Shown: positions 16,461 to 23,414, numbered from the stretch's first letter. The stretch: DNA of 64,000 nucleotides from Shinella zoogloeoides (GCF_020883495.1 NZ_CP086610.1:248001-312000), one strand, 5' to 3'. Numbers and translations are program-made. The notes: generated from the sequence alone by a model not told the origin.

Positions 16461-16561
16461 GGTGCCGATAAGTAATAGCTTATCGGTAGTCAGGATTGGG
16501 GGTGCAAATTTGCACGCCCGGATTCCATCTGAGTTCTGATAAGTCAGAGGTTATCGGCACC
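16461..16561. promoter_or_regulatory. Cluster of palindromes between two small genes
   Basis: CCGATAAG / CTTATCGG (16465-16472, 16479-16486) form a perfect 8-bp hairpin. GTGCAAATTTGCAC (16502-16515) is a 14-bp perfect palindrome. GGTGCCGATAA (16461-16471) is inverted at TTATCGGCACC (16551-16561), overlapping the end of the zinc-ribbon gene. Likely operator and/or terminator sites. Confidence 0.5.
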
Positions 16562-16756
16562 TAAGAACTTCTTGATCGCGGAAAGCTCTTCGGCGCTCGC
16601 GGCCCGCTCGAAAGGGTTGGGTGCGCAGCCGAGACACAGCATTGTATCCTTTGGGCCGGGTCGTCCCCGGTAAACATGGGGTCCAAACTGGAACTCGATG
16701 CCACAGCGGTCACAGGTGTAGAACATCTTGCCGTCCCGGTTCTCTTTGAATGGCAT
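16544..16756 (-). CDS. Small zinc-ribbon protein, unknown function
   Basis: This 70-residue protein has two CxxC pairs, YTCDRCGIEF and MLCLGCAPNP, separated by about 23 residues, as in a treble-clef or zinc-ribbon metal site. After it comes the helix AASAEELSAIKKFLGA. It probably binds one zinc ion. It is 12 bp downstream of a XRE regulator on the same strand. The role is unknown; such ribbons often serve in nucleic-acid or protein contacts of mobile elements. Confidence 0.6.
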   Translation of the reverse strand: MPFKENRDGKMFYTCDRCGIEFQFGPHVYRGRPGPKDTMLCLGCAPNPFERAASAEELSAIKKFLGADNL

Positions 16757-16768
16757 TGTTCGAATCCT

Positions 16769-17044
16769 TCACTCGGCGGCATCTAAGGAGTTCCGAAGGC
16801 GGATTCCCGGACCATTTCCATCGTCCGCAAGGAAAACGATACCCGCGGCTTCTAGTGCGGTCTGCATCGCCTCGACCGTCCGTTCTTTGAGTTCCTCACC
16901 CGCTTCGAAGCGAGACACGGTTGCGGGCGCAACTTTGGCCAAAGCGGCGAGTTCACGCACTCCTAGTCCAAGGGCAACGCGTGCCATTTTGCACTGAACC
17001 GGCAACATTTTTAGAGCACTGCTCCAATTTTGTGTTGGTGACAT
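16769..17044 (-). CDS. XRE-family HTH transcriptional regulator
   Basis: This 91-residue protein has one Cro/C1-type HTH: CKMARVALGLGVRELAALAK, VAPATVSRFEAGEELKERTV, followed by MQTALEAAGIVFLADDGNG. The last part (ALEAAGIVFL) is typical of small rhizobial phage and ICE regulators. ATG 17044 is used; an internal ATG at about 17008 (MLPVQCKM) is an alternative. It heads a run of small genes on the minus strand. The AT-rich upstream region (17045-17090) with GAGC-TCTGATATTAGAGC-like dyads is its likely control region. Confidence 0.8.
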   Translation of the reverse strand: MSPTQNWSSALKMLPVQCKMARVALGLGVRELAALAKVAPATVSRFEAGEELKERTVEAMQTALEAAGIVFLADDGNGPGIRLRNSLDAAE

Positions 17045-17110
17045 AACTGCGCTCTGATATTAGAGCGTGGTTATCAATTTATAGCCGAATGATACCGGCT
17101 TTAAGCGACG

Positions 17111-17245
17111 AATTCAAGGATTCGGCGAACGGGAAAGCCATGTCAACATTGGGCGGAGTCCTGAATTCCTTTCTCCGCTCGCAACCGAGCCAAATTCAAG
17201 GATTCGATAGACGGCAAAGCCATACCCAATGCCGGCGGGGTCTTT
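17111..17245. repeat. Imperfect direct repeat of about 50 bp
   Basis: The block starting AATTCAAGGATTCGGCGAAC at 17111 recurs at 17193 as AATTCAAGGATTCGATAGAC. Both continue GG-AAAGCCAT and end in GGCGGAGTC / GGCGGGGTC. Copies are 82 bp apart with roughly 70-75% identity by eye. They lie in the leader of the truncated gene at 17278. Confidence 0.55.
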
Positions 17246-17277
17246 CTTTTTGCACGGCACAACTCAGGAGAATTTGC

Positions 17278-17636
17278 ATGTCGGGTCTTTCTTTCGCAAT
17301 GGACGGGAATCTCGCAGCGGACACATCGCGTCGTGCTGTGCTTGTTGGGCTGGCCGCCGGCAGCGTAACTGCGGGCGTCCCGATGTTTGCCAACGTTTCC
17401 TCCTTCAATGTTGCCGACCCTCTTCTTGATGCCATCCAGGCGCTGTACGACGGCGAGGTGGCATTCGAGGCTATCCATTCGAACGATTGGGATTCGCATG
17501 GCGGAGAAGAGGCCGTTGTCGCGAAAACCTACCTGCCCCCACATGAGGCCCTTGAAAGATGGGATCAGCCTGCCGCCACCAGGCGAGGGGCGGTGGAGGC
17601 TATTCGGCTCGCTCTCCGGGAAGAGCAAACCTTTAG
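17278..17636 (+). pseudogene. Small protein gene with twin-Arg-like leader, 3' end cut by IS
   Basis: From ATG 17278 (SD CAGGAG 7 bp before) the frame gives MSGLSFAMDGNLAADTSRRA, then VLVGLAAGSVTAGVPMF, a hydrophobic stretch behind SRR that resembles a Tat signal. The acidic part that follows includes DPLLDAIQALYDGEVAFEAI and TYLPPHEALERWDQPAA. This arrangement is found in small rhizobial mobile-element proteins of unknown role. The frame runs into insertion element 2 at 17637 and ends on element sequence, so the last part is missing. Function unknown. Confidence 0.55.
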
Positions 17637-17769
17637 TGTCAACGGCGGAGTAAAAACCGGCCACGGGGCGGAGCAAAAGTCGGCCACTGCGGCGCCGGTC
17701 TGAGACCGCCGGGAGGGCTTAAGCCCGAGCGGGGGTCTCAGGCCGGCGTGGTGATTTTTCGGGAGGTTT

Positions 17770-18528
17770 TCAGCCTGCCTTTCGGGCTCGGCTTTGTGCG
17801 AGACGATAGCTTTCGCCGTTCATCTCGAGGATGTTGACATGGTGGGTGATGCGATCGAGCAGGGCGCCAGTTAGACGCTCGGACCCCAGGGTTTCCGTCC
17901 ATTCATCGAAAGGCAGATTGCTGGTGATCAGAGTAGCGCCGCGCTCGTAGCGTTGCGAGATCAGCTCGAACAGCAACTCCGCACCGGTCTTCGACAGCGG
18001 CACAAAGCCCAGCTCGTCGATGATGAGCAGCTTATAGGCTGCCATCTGCTTCTGGAACCGAAGCAGACGCCGCTCATCACGCGCCTCCATCATCTCGCTG
18101 ACCAGGGCGGCCGCTGTCGTGAACCCGACGGACAGGCCTTTCTGGCACGCGGCCAGGCCGAGACCGAGCGCGACATGCGTCTTACCCGTGCCGCTCGGGC
18201 CCAGCGCAATGACGTTCTCCCGGCGCTCGATCCATTCACAGCGGGCCAGTTCCAGCACCTGCATCTTGTTCAGCTTGGGGATGGCTGTGAAGTCGAAGCT
18301 GTCGAGGCTTTTGACGATCGGGAATTTAGCCGCCTTGATCCGACGTTCGACCTTGCGGCGGTCCCGTTCGATCATCTCCCGTTCGGCAAGCCGGAACAGG
18401 TATCCGACATGATCGACGCCTTCGGTGGCGCATAACCGGGCCAGCTTCTGGTGCTCGCGCTGGAAGGTCGGCAGCTTCAGGGTCTTGAGATAGTGGGCGA
18501 GCAGGATGTCGGGTGCTTCGGTGCTCAT
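17770..18528 (-). CDS. istB: IS21 helper ATPase IstB (element 2)
   Basis: This 252-residue AAA+ protein shows Walker A GPSGTGKTHVALGLG, Walker B KLLIIDELGFVPLS, sensor TLITSNLPFDEW and LLDRITHHVNILEM. The N-terminal helical part (APDILLAHYLKTLKLPTF) binds IstA or DNA. It is about 20 residues shorter than the IstB of element 1 and clearly divergent from it. It overlaps the istA stop in ATGA arrangement. It should regulate target choice by ATP-dependent polymerisation on DNA. Confidence 0.92.
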   Translation of the reverse strand: MSTEAPDILLAHYLKTLKLPTFQREHQKLARLCATEGVDHVGYLFRLAEREMIERDRRKVERRIKAAKFPIVKSLDSFDFTAIPKLNKMQVLELARCEWIERRENVIALGPSGTGKTHVALGLGLAACQKGLSVGFTTAAALVSEMMEARDERRLLRFQKQMAAYKLLIIDELGFVPLSKTGAELLFELISQRYERGATLITSNLPFDEWTETLGSERLTGALLDRITHHVNILEMNGESYRLAQSRARKAG

Positions 18529-20021
18529 GCCGCCTCTCCCGCATCAGACGACAGGAGGCGCATATACGCTTTCGCTGAGGTCTTCTCGACCGTCGCCCGC
18601 GGCAGGTAGGGATAGATCGACAGATCCAACCGCGGTGGCCGGCGCTCGACCCGGCACAGGATCAGATGCTTGACCGCATCGAAGCCGATCGCACCGAGCT
18701 GTATCGCCTGCTTCACGGCCGCATGCAGGTCCGCAAGGTCGAAGCTCTCCAGCAGGCGCAGAACCTGCACGTATTCCCGTCGGCCATGCTTTGCCATGCG
18801 GCCTTCCATCAGGCGGCGCAGCGTCGCGAACTCGTCCGGCAGGTTCCAGCCCTGGAGTGGAGCCGCCTGATCCAGCGCATTGATCTTCTGCTCGATCAGC
18901 GGCAGATAATGAACGGGATCGAAGACGACGTCTTCCCGTTCCCAGCATCGCGGATGACGGGCAATGATCTCGCCGCGGCAGCCGATCACCACCTCATTGA
19001 CATAGCCCCGGACCCAGACGTCCTGATGGCCATAGGCGACCGGTACGGAATAGTCGTTGGTCTTGTAGCGCACCAGCGACTGGGCTGTCACCCTGGCGCT
19101 GGCCTGGTCGCAGGCATCGAAGGGAGACGCCGGTAACGGACGCATGGCCGCCAGATCACGCTGTAGCCGCTCCCCGATTGTCTCACTCTCACCGCGCAGC
19201 TTGTCGCGCTGGCGTTTGCGGCACTGCTCTTCCAGAAAGGCGTTGAACGCATCCCATGTCGCAAACTGCGGGATCGGCACCATAAAATTACGTCGGGCAT
19301 AACCGACGAGTCCCTCGACATTCCCTTTATCGTTGCCCTTTCCCGGACGGCCATAGCGATCCCGGATCAGGTAGTGGGACAGGAAGCCGCTGAACAACGC
19401 CGCCCGCTTGCGTGTGCCGTCGGGCAGGATCTTGGCCACCAGGCAACGGTCATTGTCATAGACGATCGACTGCGGCACGGCCCCGAAGAAGGCGAATGCA
19501 TGGATGTGGCCGTCGACCCAGGCCTCGGCCACCGCCGCAGGATAGGCCCGCACGTAGCAGCCGTCGCTATGCGGCAGATCCAGCACGAAGAAACGCGCCT
19601 TTTGCTCGACGCCGCCGATCACCACCGTCGCCTCGCCAAAGTCGGCCTGCGCATGGCCGGGCGGATGCGACAACGGCACGAACACCTCCTGCCGACGCTG
19701 ATCCCGCTCGCGTATGTAGTCCTTGATGATCGTGTAGCCGCCGGTGAAACCGCACTCATCACGCAGGCGGTCGAACACACGCTTGGCAGTATGGCGTTGC
19801 TTTAGCGGCATCTTCAGATCTTCGTCGAGCCAATGCTCGATCGTCGAAACAAACGCATCCAGCTTCGGACGCCGGATCGGTGATCGACGCTGATAGCCGG
19901 GTGGTGTCGAATAGGCCAACATCTTGGCCACGGTCTCTCGCGAGATGTTGAAATGCTTCGCGGCCTGACGCTGCTTCATCCCTTCCGAAACAGCCAGGCG
20001 AACCCTCAAATAAAGTTCCAC
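18525..20021 (-). CDS. istA: IS21 transposase IstA (element 2)
   Basis: This 498-residue DDE transposase has an N-terminal HTH (AVSEGMKQRQAAKHFNISRE) and the catalytic segments AQADFGEATVVIGG (Asp), PQSIVYDNDRCLV (Asp) and GNDKGNVEGLVGYARRNF (Glu). The C-terminal domain includes NDYSVPVAYGHQDVWVRGYV, which is usual for IS21/IS1326-type IstA. The start at 20021 (MELYLRVRLAVSEGM) matches the family. No internal stop or frameshift was seen, so the element is likely active. Confidence 0.93.
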   Translation of the reverse strand: MELYLRVRLAVSEGMKQRQAAKHFNISRETVAKMLAYSTPPGYQRRSPIRRPKLDAFVSTIEHWLDEDLKMPLKQRHTAKRVFDRLRDECGFTGGYTIIKDYIRERDQRRQEVFVPLSHPPGHAQADFGEATVVIGGVEQKARFFVLDLPHSDGCYVRAYPAAVAEAWVDGHIHAFAFFGAVPQSIVYDNDRCLVAKILPDGTRKRAALFSGFLSHYLIRDRYGRPGKGNDKGNVEGLVGYARRNFMVPIPQFATWDAFNAFLEEQCRKRQRDKLRGESETIGERLQRDLAAMRPLPASPFDACDQASARVTAQSLVRYKTNDYSVPVAYGHQDVWVRGYVNEVVIGCRGEIIARHPRCWEREDVVFDPVHYLPLIEQKINALDQAAPLQGWNLPDEFATLRRLMEGRMAKHGRREYVQVLRLLESFDLADLHAAVKQAIQLGAIGFDAVKHLILCRVERRPPRLDLSIYPYLPRATVEKTSAKAYMRLLSSDAGEAA

Positions 20022-20143
20022 GGTGTAGATCCCCTGTCCCTCCTGCGATCATTGCAGAAAGGAAATAGGTGGCCGGATTTTACTCCGCCCGCGGCTGGAT
20101 TATTCCGCCGCTACCGTGGCCGACTTTTCCACCGCCGCTCTCA

Positions 20144-20362
20144 GTGTAATCGATTTGCGTCCGTTCGTTGCCAAAAGTTATAGTAGAAAGCCATGAAGAG
20201 CGTCATCAGGATCGAAAGACCCAGCACGATGTGACCAGGTGTTTGAGCGCCAGTCGCATACAGCGCTACTGTGAAAGTATACAGCGCTCCGCAAATCCAA
20301 ATAAGAGGTGTTAGTACACTTCCCGTGGTGCTTGCTCTTTGAACTAGGTTCAACATCGACAT
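20144..20362 (-). pseudogene. Small two-TM membrane protein, 3' end cut by IS
   Basis: Starting at ATG 20362 (MSMLNLVQRASTTGSVLTPL), the frame has two hydrophobic helices (LIWICGALYTFTVALYATGA and LGLSILMTLFMAFYYNFW) and ends QRTDANRLH. The stop is the TGA formed by the outermost bases of insertion element 2, so the native C-terminus is missing. Small membrane proteins ending in a ...DPxRLxS-type tail are common in rhizobial accessory DNA, but I cannot assign a function. An upstream ATG at 20386 is possible. Confidence 0.5.
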
Positions 20363-20478
20363 CAACCCTAAGTGATTGCAAAGCATTCACTTAAAGAACC
20401 TTTATTTGCAACCACGTAATGCGCCGCTCCACAACCAAGTTGAGCGATCCGGGCCTGCCGGGGAGGAGGATTCGAAGT

Positions 20479-20649
20479 ATGACGATAGAGATCACGCACT
20501 GGCATCCGGCATGGTATCGTGGAGGCGGCATCAGCATGCCATTCACCCAGCTAATGCAACGGAACGGCCGTCGAATGGGCGAGCCGGGAGGAACGCGGGC
20601 GGGCGGCGAACCAGACAACGCCGGCTTGAAGCGGGTGCTTGCGGCATGA
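20479..20649 (+). CDS. Hypothetical small basic protein
   Basis: From ATG 20479 the frame gives 56 residues (MTIEITHWHPAWYRGGGISM ... GGEPDNAGLKRVLAA). It is Arg/Gly-rich with no signal peptide or known domain. A further upstream ATG at 20419 is possible. Its TGA overlaps the ATG of the next gene (ATGA at 20646), which supports real translation and coupling. It is the first gene right of insertion element 2 on the plus strand. Function unknown. Confidence 0.45.
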   Translation: MTIEITHWHPAWYRGGGISMPFTQLMQRNGRRMGEPGGTRAGGEPDNAGLKRVLAA

Positions 20650-20864
20650 TCAGGATCAGCAATCTACACCCGGCGCGCGGTCGGGTCGTCGCGACCTTCA
20701 CGGCGACCGTCGCCGACCTGGCGCTGCCTGGCTGCGCCCTGATCCGGCGCGGTGACGGGTATGTGCTGTCGTTGCCGCGGATCGGCTCGCCTTCCCGTCC
20801 GGCGCCGTTGAGTGTGGTGGAATTGGTGGAGCTGGAGAGGGTGGCGGTGGAGATGGTGGGATAG
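20646..20864 (+). CDS. Hypothetical small protein, translationally coupled
   Basis: This 72-residue protein begins MIRISNLHPARGRVVATFTA, then DLALPGCALIRRGDGYVLSL, and ends in a Val/Glu-rich helix (VVELVELERVAVEMVG). The beta-rich first half with GCALIRRGDGYVLSLP looks like a compact SpoVG-like or SH3-like strand set, but this is only an impression. It starts in an ATGA overlap with the preceding gene, so both are made from one mRNA. Typical of phage or ICE cargo. Function unknown. Confidence 0.55.
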   Translation: MIRISNLHPARGRVVATFTATVADLALPGCALIRRGDGYVLSLPRIGSPSRPAPLSVVELVELERVAVEMVG

Positions 20865-20888
20865 GCTCTTGAGAACGCGGAACGCCGG

Positions 20889-21704
20889 ATGCTATATCCG
20901 GCAAGTTGTAATTATGCGATTCGATCCATGGCAAGAGCACCATGGGAGGGTGACTTCCCAGACGTTTTCGTAAACTGTAAATGGAAGTCGCCAGATGCGA
21001 AAATCATCTGTCTTGCGGATCATGGTCTGTATGATGCTGCCAAGGGCCAGCGCGATATGGACGCTGCACTTGGCCTACTTGATGACATCGTCCTAGAGAA
21101 GACAGTTTCTAAGCTCCGAGGGCTTGAACGCCAGTATGGCGTCAAACCAAAGCTTATCGCTCCGGCGGCTCAGGTAAGCGAATCCAACAATGCACTAGCG
21201 ATTGGCTATGCAAACTGGCTGGGTCATGAACTTGGTTGGCCTGTGGACGAGAACATCTTCCAAATGAAAGATTTCTCGAAGGACAAGCTGAACGGCTGGG
21301 TACGCATTGCGCATCGCTCGACGTTCTATGGCGAAATTGACAAGAAGACCCCATATGTCATAGTGGATGACGTCATCACCCTGGGTGGAACATTGGCCGA
21401 CCTACGGTCGTTCATTCTCGGGAAAGGTGGGCGTGTTATTGGTATGAGCACAATCGCCTCGAGAGATGGTAATGATGTTCGGATCCGACTCGACACTGAT
21501 ACCCAAGCAAAGCTGGAGAAATCATATGGGAGCGATCTTGCAAAATTTTGCCACGAGCTTCTCGGCTTTGATCATAGGGGCTTCACCGACCCCGAAGCAG
21601 ACCGGGTACTCAGTTGTTCGGGTTATGTCGACCTCAGAAAGAAAATCGTGCGAGGCCGTAACGAGGGCGATGCATCGCGAAGCAAGAAACAAGCTGCGCG
21701 ATAG
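20889..21704 (+). CDS. Phosphoribosyltransferase-domain protein of mobile-element type
   Basis: This 271-residue protein contains the type I PRTase loop PYVIVDDVITLGGTLADL (about 155-172). It resembles phosphoribosyltransferases that bind PRPP, preceded by AIGYANWLGHELGWPVDENI and STFYGE. The N-terminal 80 residues and the basic C-terminal tail (RGRNEGDASRSKKQAAR) are not part of the core. Base composition is visibly lower in GC than the core genes, and arginine AGA/AGG codons are common. ATG 20889 and ATG 20928 are both possible starts; neither has a good SD. A nucleotide salvage or signalling role is inference. Confidence 0.65.
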   Translation: MLYPASCNYAIRSMARAPWEGDFPDVFVNCKWKSPDAKIICLADHGLYDAAKGQRDMDAALGLLDDIVLEKTVSKLRGLERQYGVKPKLIAPAAQVSESNNALAIGYANWLGHELGWPVDENIFQMKDFSKDKLNGWVRIAHRSTFYGEIDKKTPYVIVDDVITLGGTLADLRSFILGKGGRVIGMSTIASRDGNDVRIRLDTDTQAKLEKSYGSDLAKFCHELLGFDHRGFTDPEADRVLSCSGYVDLRKKIVRGRNEGDASRSKKQAAR

Positions 21705-21746
21705 GCCGAAAAAATTTGGATAGTCGACGATACAAATCAAAAGGAC

Positions 21747-21772
21747 AAGGCGCCATTCTGGCGCCTTTTTAT
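21747..21772 (+). terminator. Rho-independent terminator
   Basis: An 8-bp perfect stem AAGGCGCC / GGCGCCTT with loop ATTCT is followed by T residues. It lies 42 bp after the phosphoribosyltransferase-domain gene and ends its transcript. Confidence 0.88.
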
Positions 21773-21791
21773 TTGATGTCCTAGTAGGTAT

Positions 21792-21896
21792 TCAAACATG
21801 GCCGTCCATCTCGATGCCCTTGTCTAAGGACGTGCCGACAATACGGGTGATGTCGGATCCGAGTTCGCGCCCGCGCTGCGCCGCTCTTTCGCCCAT
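21792..21896 (-). CDS. Possible 34-residue ORF or gene remnant
   Basis: The frame MGERAAQRGRELGSDITRIV, then GTSLDKGIEMDGHV, lies between two terminators on the minus strand. It has a protein-like composition (amphipathic helix) but no SD and no promoter, so it may be the end of a decayed gene. Given here only because nothing else occupies this stretch. Confidence 0.2.
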   Translation of the reverse strand: MGERAAQRGRELGSDITRIVGTSLDKGIEMDGHV

Positions 21897-21904
21897 GTCA
21901 CGCG

Positions 21905-21940
21905 AAAACCGCCCGCCCCGTTGTTAGGGCGAGCGGTTTT
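21905..21940 (-). terminator. Terminator of the RHH gene (possibly bidirectional)
   Basis: AAAACCGC (21905-21912) and CGCCC (21914-21918) pair with GGGCG (21927-21931) and GCGGTTTT (21933-21940). The hairpin is flanked by A and T runs. It lies about 20 bp after the stop of the minus-strand RHH gene. Confidence 0.75.
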
Positions 21941-21960
21941 GCGCCTTCTGCGGCGGCTTT

Positions 21961-22125
21961 CTATTGTGATGCGCCACTAGGCAACATCCCTTTTTTCTCC
22001 AGGTCATCGGCTATCAGCTTCTCAATGTACGAAGCAACAGATCGCCTATCCGCCTTTGCGGCGGCATCGATTGCTTCTTTCATCTTCGGTTCGATTCTGA
22101 TGCCGATGGCAGCGGTCTTAGCCAT
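21961..22125 (-). CDS. Ribbon-helix-helix (CopG/Arc-like) small protein
   Basis: This 54-residue protein reads MAKTAAIGIRIEPKMKEAID, AAAKADRRSVASYIEKLIAD, DLEKKGMLPSGASQ. A short beta strand (IGIRIEP) followed by two helices with RRSVASYIEKLI is the ribbon-helix-helix fold that dimerises to bind operators. SD GAGGAG sits 6 bp before ATG 22125. A terminator follows. It is a single gene, not in an obvious toxin-antitoxin pair (no toxin gene next to it). It probably acts as a regulator of the element. Confidence 0.72.
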   Translation of the reverse strand: MAKTAAIGIRIEPKMKEAIDAAAKADRRSVASYIEKLIADDLEKKGMLPSGASQ

Positions 22126-22263
22126 CGGGTCTCCTCTACATGGTAGTGCCGGTCGGTGGGCGGCGTTTGCATGATACTAACATTTTTCGCGAAACGCTAG
22201 TTGACGGCTTGTTTGCGTTATGAAATACATATACTAACAAATGCAAACACACCGGAGCGACCC

Positions 22264-22563
22264 ATGCCGAAGCAGAACACAGTTATCGAAGTCCTAACGG
22301 CGAGAGCCGACGCCTTCATGGATATGGAAGACGACCTCAATGTCGCCTTCCGCCAGTCGCGGCTCGCCATGATCACCTTGGAACACGCCCTGGGCGAGGT
22401 TCGTGCGCTTCATGGGACTGCAAAGCGCCTCGGCGACGCATGCATGGAATACCACCTTCGGCAGATCACCCGCAGCCTCTCCGCGGTGTTCGACGCGGTC
22501 ATGGAAGCGGACGCCGCATCCGGCCGTCTGGAGCACCGCTATTATCTGGGAGAAGCGGCATGA
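22264..22563 (+). CDS. Hypothetical helical protein, first of three coupled genes
   Basis: This 99-residue protein (MPKQNTVIEVLTARADAFMD ... LEHRYYLGEAA) is predicted largely alpha-helical with heptad-like spacing (AFRQSRLAMITLEHALGEVR). It has no signal peptide or known domain. It starts at ATG 22264 with GGAGCGACCC upstream. Its TGA overlaps the ATG of the next gene. Typical of phage or ICE early-region small genes. Function unknown. Confidence 0.6.
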   Translation: MPKQNTVIEVLTARADAFMDMEDDLNVAFRQSRLAMITLEHALGEVRALHGTAKRLGDACMEYHLRQITRSLSAVFDAVMEADAASGRLEHRYYLGEAA

Positions 22564-22751
22564 ACTGGCGCGACCTATACCCCGAAGGCTCGACCGTCTT
22601 CATCGGCCGTGAAGGCTATGTCGTCAGCCACAATGAGCACGCGCTCGGCCTGGATCTTTTCGACAAGGATGACCAACTCGTCATGACAATCGCGCCGGAA
22701 TTCGTTCCGAAGATTGTGGACGGTATCAGGTATCCGGAGGTGACGGAATGA
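22560..22751 (+). CDS. Hypothetical small acidic protein, second coupled gene
   Basis: This 63-residue protein begins MNWRDLYPEGSTVFIGREGY and continues VVSHNEHALGLDLFDKDDQL, then IVDGIRYPEVTE. It is acidic and probably a small beta-rich fold. ATG 22560 overlaps the upstream TGA (ATGA), and its own TGA overlaps the next ATG, so the three genes form a translationally coupled set. No family recognised. Confidence 0.6.
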   Translation: MNWRDLYPEGSTVFIGREGYVVSHNEHALGLDLFDKDDQLVMTIAPEFVPKIVDGIRYPEVTE

Positions 22752-22834
22752 CCTGGCGAGACTTGCGCTTCTTCCTGTCATGCTACTTCGTCGGCTTTGT
22801 CGTGGTGCATCTGGCCCTGATGCTCGCCTCCTGA
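22748..22834 (+). CDS. 28-residue single-TM micropeptide, third coupled gene
   Basis: The frame MTWRDLRFFLSCYFVGFVVV, then HLALMLAS, starts in an ATGA overlap with the preceding gene and ends 6 bp before the tRNA-Arg gene. It encodes one hydrophobic helix with a short positively charged N-terminus, so the N-terminus is predicted in the cytoplasm. N-terminal TWRDLRF echoes NWRDLYP of the gene before, hinting at a shared initiation context. Function unknown. Confidence 0.5.
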   Translation: MTWRDLRFFLSCYFVGFVVVHLALMLAS

Positions 22835-22840
22835 TCCCAC

Positions 22841-22917
22841 GGCCCGCTGGCGCAACTGGATAGCGCACCGGCTTTCTATCCTGGAGGATCCCGGTTCGAG
22901 TCCGGGGCGGGCCACCA
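22841..22917 (+). tRNA. tRNA-Arg (anticodon UCU), element-borne
   Basis: The 77-nt gene folds as a complete cloverleaf: acceptor GGCCCGC / GCGGGCC, D stem GCGC / GCGC, T arm CCCGG-TTCGAGT-CCGGG, discriminator A and encoded CCA. The anticodon loop TTTCTAT gives UCU, reading AGA. The anticodon stem CCGGC / CCTGG has a C31-C39 mismatch and a G-U pair, unlike a housekeeping tRNA. It lies between phage-like genes, so it is probably mobile-element cargo supplying a codon rare in the GC-rich host. Confidence 0.85.
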
Positions 22918-22992
22918 TTTCGTCGCGAGGGGTCGCGACCTTGCCGGCTGGCGCTGTATAGCCGCCGCCGGCCTTTTATTCCAACACCAGAA

Positions 22993-23064
22993 GGCCAGCG
23001 GGGCATATCCGCCGCACCACCCGGATAACAACGCCTAGACATGCGTTGCCCGCTGGCCGTTTTT
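22993..23064 (+). terminator. Long-loop terminator-like inverted repeat
   Basis: GGCCAGCGGG (22993-23002) pairs with CCCGCTGGCC (23049-23058), followed by G and five T residues. The loop is 46 nt. It lies downstream of the tRNA-Arg gene and convergent to the XRE gene. It could terminate the tRNA/coupled-gene transcript. Confidence 0.55.
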
Positions 23065-23120
23065 AATGCCCATTGCGGCCGATCGCCCAAGCCGCTCGCT
23101 TCATACCACGGGGCGGGCGG

Positions 23121-23390
23121 TTATTTCTTCTGCCTTATGCCCGTCGGCACATATTGCGGCGGCGGCCAGGAGCGGAATTCAACGCCGGTTTCGGTGAAGT
23201 TGATCCCGGCGGATGCCAATTCATTCATGATGACGAAAAGCGAAGCCTCGTGCGGTTCCCGCTTGTCACCCTCCAGGTCGGCAATGGTCGACCTGCTGAC
23301 GCACGCGCCGTCAGCAAGGTATCCTTGTGACCATCCCAACAAGGCGCGCGCAGCACGCACCTGAGCGGCGAGAAGCGAGCGGTCAGACAT
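23121..23390 (-). CDS. XRE-family repressor-like regulator
   Basis: This 89-residue protein has a C1/Cro HTH: AARALLGWSQGYLADGACVS, then RSTIADLEGDKREPHEASLF, followed by MNELASAGINFTETGVEF, the 'A-G-(I/V)-x-F' tail shared by rhizobial phage and ICE regulators. It is divergent from the 23502 gene with an operator-like palindrome between them, so it is the likely repressor controlling the xis-int genes. It starts at ATG 23390. Confidence 0.82.
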   Translation of the reverse strand: MSDRSLLAAQVRAARALLGWSQGYLADGACVSRSTIADLEGDKREPHEASLFVIMNELASAGINFTETGVEFRSWPPPQYVPTGIRQKK

Positions 23391-23414
23391 ACGGACTCAT
23401 TTCCGACATTTTGC

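Larger units (their letters stand above)
17637..20143 (-). mobile_element. IS21-family insertion sequence 2
   Basis: This 2,507-bp element begins TG and ends CA. Its termini share the imperfect inverted repeat TG-N4-CGGCGG-N-G-N-AAAA-N3-GGCCACGG, with a second GTCGGCCAC copy inside each end. istB and istA overlap by 4 bp. No direct target duplication is visible (left ...CTTTAG, right GTGTAA...), and both flanking genes are truncated. It is a different IS21 subgroup from element 1. Confidence 0.9.
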
